A stretch of DNA of 64,000 nt, from assembly GCA_003671075.1 (NCBI GenBank), contig QWPT01000003.1:25126-89125 (forward strand), in the 5' to 3' direction. This document shows, one piece after another, positions 58,190 through 64,000 of this stretch. Each line of letters starts with the position of its first letter. Positions within the stretch are counted from its first letter, which is position 1. Under the pieces are notes generated by a model. It had not been told where the DNA came from and made no database searches. It was given only the letters and a program-made list of their open reading frames with translations. The stretch comes from Planctomycetota bacterium. GTDB taxonomy: Bacteria; Planctomycetota; Phycisphaerae; Phycisphaerales; SM1A02. The position numbers were made by a program, and so were the translations under genes.

Positions 58190-58995
58190 GAGGTGCCTCG
58201 CGCAGTCAACTGCTCAAGTGCGCGGTTGGCCAGTTGTCCGATCGCGGCGATCACGGCGACAGAAAGCACGATTCCTGTGAAAAACAACCAACTCGGAGTT
58301 TCGTTGTAGACGGTCGCGATGTCGGTCGCGCCGCCAGCACGGGCCGCTGATGCGAGCAAGCAGACGATTGCCGTCCGAGGAAACATGCCGATCGGCGTCG
58401 CGGCCATGACAAGCCAAAACGGAATGCGCGTGGCGCTGAGCGCGTAGTTGGTCAACGCAAACGGCGAACTCGGCGGCAGTCGCAGCAGCGTCACAATCAG
58501 AAAGGTTCGCTTCGTCGACCCGCGCGCGAGTGCGTCACGGATGACCCGCCCCTTCGGATGCCGATCGATCCATCCGTCCACACTCCGCCCGGTCACCATG
58601 CGCACGACGATGTAGCCAATCGCGGCGCCACCAGTGAACCCCATGATCGCGCCGGTCAGGCCGAGATTCATGCCGAAGACCCAACCGCCGAGAAACGCCT
58701 GCGAATAGGTGGGTAAGAAGCCAAGGCCAGCCGTGACGGCGAAGATGACCACATAGACCCAGAATCCCCAGTTCGGATCCTCGCTGAGGAATTCGGCGAT
58801 GTTGGCGAGATCGTAGAAAATATAGAACCCGGCCAGAGGCGGCAGCAGCACCCACGCCACACCGAGTACTCCGCTCGCAAAGAGACGCGAATCCCGTTTC
58901 TTTTGCGGGGGGCCAGGGAGGGCGGTCGGCGGCGTGATCGGCGCGGGGCCGTCCCCGTCTTGCTGCGTGGGGTAGGAGTTGGGACTCTCGCTCAT
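58186..58995 (-). CDS. TVP38/TMEM64-family membrane protein
   Basis: The product has 269 residues from ATG 58995. About five TMs follow a polar N-terminus. The DedA-like family core is AGLGFLPTYSQAFLGGWVFGMNLGLTGAIMGFTGGAAIGYIVVRMV and LLRLPPSSPFALTNYALSATRIPFW. Such proteins act on lipid or envelope homeostasis. A TACGCT box ends 7 nt before the ATG. It leads the operon with DUF485 and the symporter. Confidence 0.85.
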   Translation of the reverse strand: MSESPNSYPTQQDGDGPAPITPPTALPGPPQKKRDSRLFASGVLGVAWVLLPPLAGFYIFYDLANIAEFLSEDPNWGFWVYVVIFAVTAGLGFLPTYSQAFLGGWVFGMNLGLTGAIMGFTGGAAIGYIVVRMVTGRSVDGWIDRHPKGRVIRDALARGSTKRTFLIVTLLRLPPSSPFALTNYALSATRIPFWLVMAATPIGMFPRTAIVCLLASAARAGGATDIATVYNETPSWLFFTGIVLSVAVIAAIGQLANRALEQLTARGTS

Positions 58996-59008
58996 TCCGC
59001 GCAGCGTA
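58996..59008 (-). promoter_or_regulatory. -10 box of the TVP38 operon, leaderless
   Basis: TACGCT (complement of 59003-59008) ends 7 nt before the ATG at 58995. Confidence 0.4.
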
Positions 59009-59133
59009 CGAAACGGGCGCAAGGCATGCATCCTGCGCGAACCGCGCCCAGTTTGGCCCCGCGCTTCTGCTCCAGACACGACCACTTTGCCGATACCGAC
59101 GACCGCCCTTCCCAACGGGCTCGGAGAATTTCC

Positions 59134-59703
59134 ATGCGTACGACGACTGCCTTCAACGCCCGCCTGTCCACCCTGATCCTCGCCACTGGTTTCATCAGCG
59201 CCACAGTTGGCTGTACCACGCGTTCACAGGTCTTCGAGGGCTACGGCGACGACCAACTTTGGACTGCGATGGTTGCCTCCGCCCAAAAACCAACCTATGA
59301 CGACTGGCGAGTCATGGATAACGAGGTCTATGTCGACGAGGCGACTCGCCGGATCGAGGTCTACCGTGTCCTCAAGCGCACGCTCGTGACTCCGTACTCA
59401 ACGCCGCGGCAGGAGGAGCGCGAGTGGAAGTTTCAGATCGCCCTCGGTCGCGACCCCGAACTCGACTCGCCGACGGTCGACTTCACGGCACGCCAATTGG
59501 TCGTCCCCGCGTATGTCTGGACCGAGGCCGACAAGTTCTTCTTGCAAATGCGAACCTCACTCGGCGTGCCGACTGGAACGACGCCCGCGGAAGGCTCGGC
59601 ACCTCCGCCGCAAGCCGTCCCTGCTCCAGCAGCGGAAGTTGTTCCCGCGATTGTTCCTGAGCCCGTTCCCGAGCCCGCCTCGGAACCGCTGCCAGAACAT
59701 TGA
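59134..59703 (+). CDS. Small lipoprotein of unknown function
   Basis: The product has 189 residues from ATG 59134 with GGAG upstream. The signal peptide ends in the lipobox ATVGC (Cys27). The body is a beta-rich domain (QLWTAMVASAQKPTYDDWRVMDNEVYVDEATRRIEVYRVLKRT, KFQIALGRDPELDSPTVDF). The C-terminus is a Pro/Ala/Glu-rich stalk. I do not recognise a family. It is a single gene converging on yebC. Confidence 0.7.
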   Translation: MRTTTAFNARLSTLILATGFISATVGCTTRSQVFEGYGDDQLWTAMVASAQKPTYDDWRVMDNEVYVDEATRRIEVYRVLKRTLVTPYSTPRQEEREWKFQIALGRDPELDSPTVDFTARQLVVPAYVWTEADKFFLQMRTSLGVPTGTTPAEGSAPPPQAVPAPAAEVVPAIVPEPVPEPASEPLPEH

Positions 59704-59715
59704 ACCCGTGAATCA

Positions 59716-60426
59716 TCAGGCGAGGTTCGTGTAGACCCGCTGCACATCGTCGTGATCTTCCAGCAGTTCGACCAGCTTCTCGACGAGCGCGATTGTGTGC
59801 GCGTCCACCTCGACCGTCTGCGTTGAGTTCCACACGATCTCCGCACTCTCAACCTGCAATCCCGCGCCAACCACCGCGGCGCGCACCGCGATCAAGTCCG
59901 CAGGAGCGCAGAGCACTTGGAAGGTTTCGCCGTCGCCCTGAATGTCGTCTGCGCCCGCGTCGAGACAACAATTCATCAGCGTTTCCTCGGTGGTTCCCTC
60001 GACGATGATCTGGCCCTTCTGCGCGAATCCAAAGGCGACCGAGCCAGGAACGCCCATTTTGCCGCCGTTTTTGTCGAGGATCACTCGGATGTCCGCCGCT
60101 GCCTTGTTCGCGTTGGAGATCAGGCACTCGATGATCATCGCAACGCCGCCCGGCGCATAGCCCTCATAGCGCGCGTATTCGTAGTGCTCGCTGGTTCCCT
60201 CGCCAGTGCCTTTCTTGATCGCCTTCTCGATGGTGTCGCGCGGCATGTTGGCCGCGCGCGCGGCATCGATGGCAAAGCGGAGCGATGGATTGAACGCGGG
60301 ATCGCCGCCGCCCTTCTGCGCGGCCACGATCAACTGGCGCGAAACCTTGCTCCAGTTCTTACCGCGCTTCTTGTCGACGGCGGCCTTGCGATGCTTTATG
60401 TTTTTCCAGGCACTGTGTCCAGCCAT
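59716..60426 (-). CDS. yebC: YebC/PmpR-family protein
   Basis: The product has 236 residues. The family start MAGHSAWKNIKHRKAAVDKKRGKNWSK is exact, then NMPRDTIEKAIKKGTG, YEGYAPGGVAMIIECLISNANK, and the acidic C-terminal domain. YebC proteins act as transcription regulators (PmpR) and as translation factors at proline stretches in some species. The latter would fit the neighbouring efp gene, but that is an inference. The start has no strong ribosome site. Confidence 0.93.
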   Translation of the reverse strand: MAGHSAWKNIKHRKAAVDKKRGKNWSKVSRQLIVAAQKGGGDPAFNPSLRFAIDAARAANMPRDTIEKAIKKGTGEGTSEHYEYARYEGYAPGGVAMIIECLISNANKAAADIRVILDKNGGKMGVPGSVAFGFAQKGQIIVEGTTEETLMNCCLDAGADDIQGDGETFQVLCAPADLIAVRAAVVGAGLQVESAEIVWNSTQTVEVDAHTIALVEKLVELLEDHDDVQRVYTNLA

Positions 60427-60510
60427 GACGCATCCAATCTTCGCTGACCCGATTCTCGCGCCGCAACGACGGTGCGGCGCTGCGAGAATACCGCGCCCCG
60501 CGCGCCGCGT

Positions 60511-63500
60511 TTAGCGCGTGCCCTTGCACGGCACGACTCCGGGCGGCTTTCCGGCGGCGACTTCCTCGAGCTTGACCTGCGCGCGCTCAACCACCGCGCC
60601 GAACTCGCGTCGGACGAACTGCGTGATCGGAACCAACTCGAATCCGTAAGTGCGCAATTGGAACGCCGACATGCGCTCGGCAAACATCTTCGGGGGATAC
60701 CTACGGCGCGCGACCACGCTGACCTGCTGCCAACTCTTGATCGCACCCTCCTGATCACCCGCGCGCCAGAGTGCGTCGCCGAGGTGATCGAGCGTCACGA
60801 TCGATGGGGAATTTGGACGCACCCGCAGCGCCTGCCGGTAAATGCTGATCGCGCCTAGTCCTGATGCATCGTCGCGAAACCTGCCCTGGTGGTAGCGCAG
60901 GAAACCAATGGTGTCGAGCACGGCGGGGTCATCGGGCCTCGCCTCGGCAGCGCGCTCGGCGGCGACGATGGTGCTTTCGAGGATTTCACCGCGATCAATC
61001 TGTGCGTAGGCGATGCTGTTGAGCAGCTCGGGGTCGAGGGGCTCGAGTTCAAGCGCCGCGAGCAGAAGTCGATCAGATGAGTCGCGTTGGCCGAGCAATG
61101 TGTAGATTTCGGCCGTGCGCATCAGCGCGTGGGCGACGGGCTTGCGCCCCAGCGCCGCTTCAGACCATGGCGCCGCTTGCGACCACGGCGCCGCGCCCGC
61201 ATCGCACAGTCGCTGCGCCAGTGCCGCGACTTCCTCGACATCCGCACCTGAACCAATACGCAGCGCAATTGCGGCAATCGCGAGCGATGCGCGCACCTCG
61301 GGCGCAATGCGCACCTGCACGCAAAGCGCCTCGGCCAGCATCGCTGCCGCGAACGAATCGTCAGCACGCCCAACCATCGCGCGCAGGACCTCGATACACG
61401 CGTCGACTTCGGCGCAAAGCATTGGTCGCGTGCGTTGCGCGAGCAAACGCTCGAATGATTCCGTCGCCGACGGACCTTGGTCGATGGCGAGGTGAATGCG
61501 ATTGGCCTCGAGCAGATCGCTCGGCGACAATCGTTGCATGCGCGCGATCAAGGCGGCCAGCAATGGTTGCATCGCCGGCGCACGCGCCGGATCGGCCTCA
61601 ACGATTCGTCGCATACCCGCGAGCATGCGTCGACCAGCGATGGTCGCAAGCGGCGCCGACGCGCCCGCGTCCAGCATCGACTCGATCATCGTGAAGCCCT
61701 TCTCGAACTCGCCCGACTCAATCGCCGTGAGTGCGCGCAGCGAATCAGCACTGGGCGTTGCGGGCCGGAGCTTCATGCGCGCGTCGCGATCGCGGAGTAC
61801 GACTTCGCGCGGAGCCGCTGAAATCGCGTCAAATCGCGCACAAAGTGGCTCCTCGGGAATCAGCGCGCCAACATCGGAACTCCGCACACTGCAAAGCCGT
61901 CGTCGACTGGGCAGCGCCGGCGCCTCGTCGCGCACCCGCTCGCACCAGGCGCGAAATCCCGGCAATGCCTGCTTTGCGCCCGCGATGCGCAGAAGTTGTT
62001 CCAACGACCGCTGCGACGGATCGACTTCCTCTGCCAACGCCAAGCATTCGCCGCTGAGCGGAAGCCGCAACGATTCGCACTCCGCCGCAAGCAGACGCAC
62101 TCCCACCAACGCGTTTGCGCACATTGGCCACGCCGACTGCGCTGGCGCAAAGTCGGGAACCGCAGAACGAATCTCGTCGCGCATCGACCACGCCTCGGCC
62201 GCGATGGAATCCGACGCGCCCGCGAGTTGATACACCCGGTCGGCCGCGGCGTGGCGCAACGCGGGATCCTCGAGCGATGCGAGCGATGCGCACACTTGCG
62301 CCGCTCGATCGCGCGCGTCAAATTGCAACGCCGTTGTCGCGCGTGCGCGTGCGATCGGCATCTCTTGCAACGCGTACCACCCGAGCGCAAGCGTGCGATC
62401 GATCGATCCTTCGTCGGCGCGAGAAGCGCTGTCCACCTCCTCCAGCAGCGTCGCGTCGAGCAGATCGACGGCAGCGAACGCAGCCGCCGCGCGCAACACC
62501 TTCGATGTGGGCATGCGCGTCCGACCCTCCTGGGCGATTGCCTGCGCTTCCTCGGGAAATCCAAAGCGTCCGGCGATGCGACTGCGCAGCGCATACGCGG
62601 CGGCGGAATCCCCGCGGGCGACCAACTCTGCCCGCAGCCCGTCAACTTCAACCCCACTGGCCAGCAGCGCGAGCGCCACGGCATCAAGCTCATTGGGCCG
62701 CCAACCCGCAACCACGCACGCCACCGCCACCAGCCGATCCCTGCTGAATCGCGCAAAATGCCGCATGGAAAGCTGCAGCGCCACTCGATCGACGGGCTCG
62801 CCAACATCGGAGACATCGAGCCACGCATCATCGAGCACCTGCGTTTGATGCGAAGGGTCGAGCGCCGCGGCCATCAACGCGTGGCGGCGCGGATTGAGCT
62901 GCGAGCGCGCAGCCTCGAGCCTGATGACTGCGCGCATCCGCGCGGATTGCCCTGCGTTTTGCGCCAACATCGTCACGCGCCAAAGCCGAATTTCGTCGGA
63001 GGGAACCGCGATGATGGCGTCGATGGCGCGGGCGAGTGAATCGTCTTGCGCGTCGATCCGTGCGCGCAACTCATCGGCGCGCAGTGCGGCGAGCGACGCG
63101 GTGGCGTTCATAGAGTTGATGGAGATGATGGAAGTGCGCGCATCGAACGCAACGCAAAGTTCGGCCTCAAGTGCTGTCAGTGTCGAGAGCGCGTCGTCGT
63201 CACGCCCGAGACCAACCAGCGCGTCGGCGCGCAGCAGCGTGAGCATCCTCACCCGCGCCGGATCGGCCGACTGCACGGCAATGGCGGCGTCGAGCGCGTC
63301 GAGCGCGGCCTGCATGTATCCAAGCGACATTGCCGCGATGGCCGCTTGTTCCTCCAGTTCACCGCGCGCCGTCAACAGCGGCGCGATCACGCCGCGACGC
63401 GCCAACGGGTCCTTGCCGATGAACCAACCAAGCCAACTCAGCGCGTTTACGAAATCGCCTTCGCGCATCGCGCGCAGTCCGGCAAGCGCGGGAACGAACG

Positions 63501-63984
63501 CGTTGGACTCATCGATCTTGCTGATGCGGTCGATCGTCTGCGTGACCAACTTCGCGTCTTCCGCGCGCAAATGCACGAGCAGCGCCATCTCCAACGGCTC
63601 GACGCTCGACGGAAACGCGCGCGTGGCCGCATCACTCAACGCCAACGCGAGCGCGGTGTCGTCCTGCTCAAGCGCCTCGGCGATACGGGCAAGTTGTGGC
63701 CGCAACGCCGGCGGAGAAACCCGCGCGTCACTGACCCGCTCGAATGGATGACGGAAGGTCTCGATATGCGCAAGTCGATCGGCAGCGGACGCCTGGCGGC
63801 TCGCTCCATCGCGCGCGGGGAACGTGCCCAACATCAACGGAGCAGACGATCGCTCACCGACGACAGGCTCGACTTGCGCGGGCAACGGCGCGAGGCCAGT
63901 TGCGGGCACCGAATCGGATCGGCAGGAAACCAGCCCGAACACCGCGAGAAACAACGCGAAAAGCGATACCGATGCGAAGCGCAT
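60511..63984 (-). CDS. Large TPR-repeat lipoprotein
   Basis: The product has 1157 residues from ATG 63984 (a TTG two codons upstream is possible). A signal peptide ends with the lipobox LVSC near residue 21. The rest is helical; TPR-like pairs are clearest near the C-terminus (SSDRLLLAALELEPLDPELLNSIAYAQIDRGEILESTIVAAERAAEARPDDPAVLDTIGFLRYHQGRF). Most other parts follow the same pattern loosely. It likely scaffolds envelope proteins. It runs nearly to the right edge; its promoter would lie in or beyond the last 20 bases. Confidence 0.75.
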   Translation of the reverse strand: MRFASVSLFALFLAVFGLVSCRSDSVPATGLAPLPAQVEPVVGERSSAPLMLGTFPARDGASRQASAADRLAHIETFRHPFERVSDARVSPPALRPQLARIAEALEQDDTALALALSDAATRAFPSSVEPLEMALLVHLRAEDAKLVTQTIDRISKIDESNAFVPALAGLRAMREGDFVNALSWLGWFIGKDPLARRGVIAPLLTARGELEEQAAIAAMSLGYMQAALDALDAAIAVQSADPARVRMLTLLRADALVGLGRDDDALSTLTALEAELCVAFDARTSIISINSMNATASLAALRADELRARIDAQDDSLARAIDAIIAVPSDEIRLWRVTMLAQNAGQSARMRAVIRLEAARSQLNPRRHALMAAALDPSHQTQVLDDAWLDVSDVGEPVDRVALQLSMRHFARFSRDRLVAVACVVAGWRPNELDAVALALLASGVEVDGLRAELVARGDSAAAYALRSRIAGRFGFPEEAQAIAQEGRTRMPTSKVLRAAAAFAAVDLLDATLLEEVDSASRADEGSIDRTLALGWYALQEMPIARARATTALQFDARDRAAQVCASLASLEDPALRHAAADRVYQLAGASDSIAAEAWSMRDEIRSAVPDFAPAQSAWPMCANALVGVRLLAAECESLRLPLSGECLALAEEVDPSQRSLEQLLRIAGAKQALPGFRAWCERVRDEAPALPSRRRLCSVRSSDVGALIPEEPLCARFDAISAAPREVVLRDRDARMKLRPATPSADSLRALTAIESGEFEKGFTMIESMLDAGASAPLATIAGRRMLAGMRRIVEADPARAPAMQPLLAALIARMQRLSPSDLLEANRIHLAIDQGPSATESFERLLAQRTRPMLCAEVDACIEVLRAMVGRADDSFAAAMLAEALCVQVRIAPEVRASLAIAAIALRIGSGADVEEVAALAQRLCDAGAAPWSQAAPWSEAALGRKPVAHALMRTAEIYTLLGQRDSSDRLLLAALELEPLDPELLNSIAYAQIDRGEILESTIVAAERAAEARPDDPAVLDTIGFLRYHQGRFRDDASGLGAISIYRQALRVRPNSPSIVTLDHLGDALWRAGDQEGAIKSWQQVSVVARRRYPPKMFAERMSAFQLRTYGFELVPITQFVRREFGAVVERAQVKLEEVAAGKPPGVVPCKGTR

Positions 63985-64000
63985 GTGCAACTCATGTGAA

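Noticed and set aside
1..64000. Prophage, insertion sequence or genomic island
   Set aside because: No integrase, transposase, tRNA-flanked boundary or composition shift is seen; codon use is even across the window.

Overview
The window is a high-GC (about 63% by eye), gene-dense bacterial chromosome segment with no phage, insertion sequence, rRNA, tRNA or CRISPR array. The gene set suggests a member of the Planctomycetota, most likely a Phycisphaerae-like lineage: DUF1573 and DUF4340 proteins, a GldA/GldF-GldG type ABC system, an archaeal-type class I aldolase, a long RNase HII-like protein, and many secreted or lipid-anchored proteins of unknown function. This assignment is an inference; a 16S or ribosomal protein tree would be needed to confirm it.

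Layout. 1-2562: two exported ClpP/crotonase-fold proteins, the first cut by the left edge. 2769-5665: a minus-strand operon cmk-plsC-cca in which cca is frameshifted by a 97-bp tandem duplication. 5774-13009: a TIM-barrel protein, gcvH, an ABC export pair, uvrB and a small membrane protein. 13519-18710: uvrA, a winged-helix regulator and a GT2 glycosyltransferase fused to a methyltransferase-like domain. 18780-24490: thioesterase-purN-secreted metallopeptidase, then DUF502-hpf-ptsN-ptsH, then gpsA facing them. 24624-32545: an atypical P1B-like ATPase, class I aldolase, mnmA, the RNase HII-like gene and fusA. 32707-44111: membrane PP2C phosphatase-ribD, a gliding-type ABC cluster (gldA, gldFG fusion, DUF4340), a PAS-GAF-receiver protein and prmC. 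44382-53426: an unknown protein, a GT4 glycosyltransferase, putA, comM, a 3D-domain protein and a TauE/SafE permease. 53640-63984: DUF1573 lipoprotein, efp, the TVP38-DUF485-actP operon, a small lipoprotein, yebC and a large TPR lipoprotein.

Three features run through the whole window. First, operons are tightly packed: most co-directional neighbours overlap by four bases (ATGA, GTGA or TTGA), which implies translational coupling. Second, about ten genes have a TAnnnT box 6-10 nt before the start codon, which predicts leaderless mRNAs. Third, many gene ends, and a few gene interiors, carry short tandem repeats of 11-20 bp, each locus with its own unit, and the stop codon often lies inside the first unit. 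The disrupted cca, a lysine-rich insert in UvrA and a Cys-Gly repeat in a lipoprotein signal region all look like products of the same repeat-making tendency.

Functionally the window is mostly housekeeping: nucleotide excision repair (uvrA, uvrB), translation (fusA, efp, hpf, prmC, mnmA, cca), lipid precursors (plsC, gpsA), cofactor and nucleotide synthesis (ribD, purN, cmk), carbon and nitrogen flow (aldolase, putA, acetate symporter, PTS regulators) and envelope functions. No classical defence or biosynthetic island is seen. The most unusual material is the repeat pattern, the broken cca, the P-type ATPase with a CPG motif and the predicted leaderless promoters.
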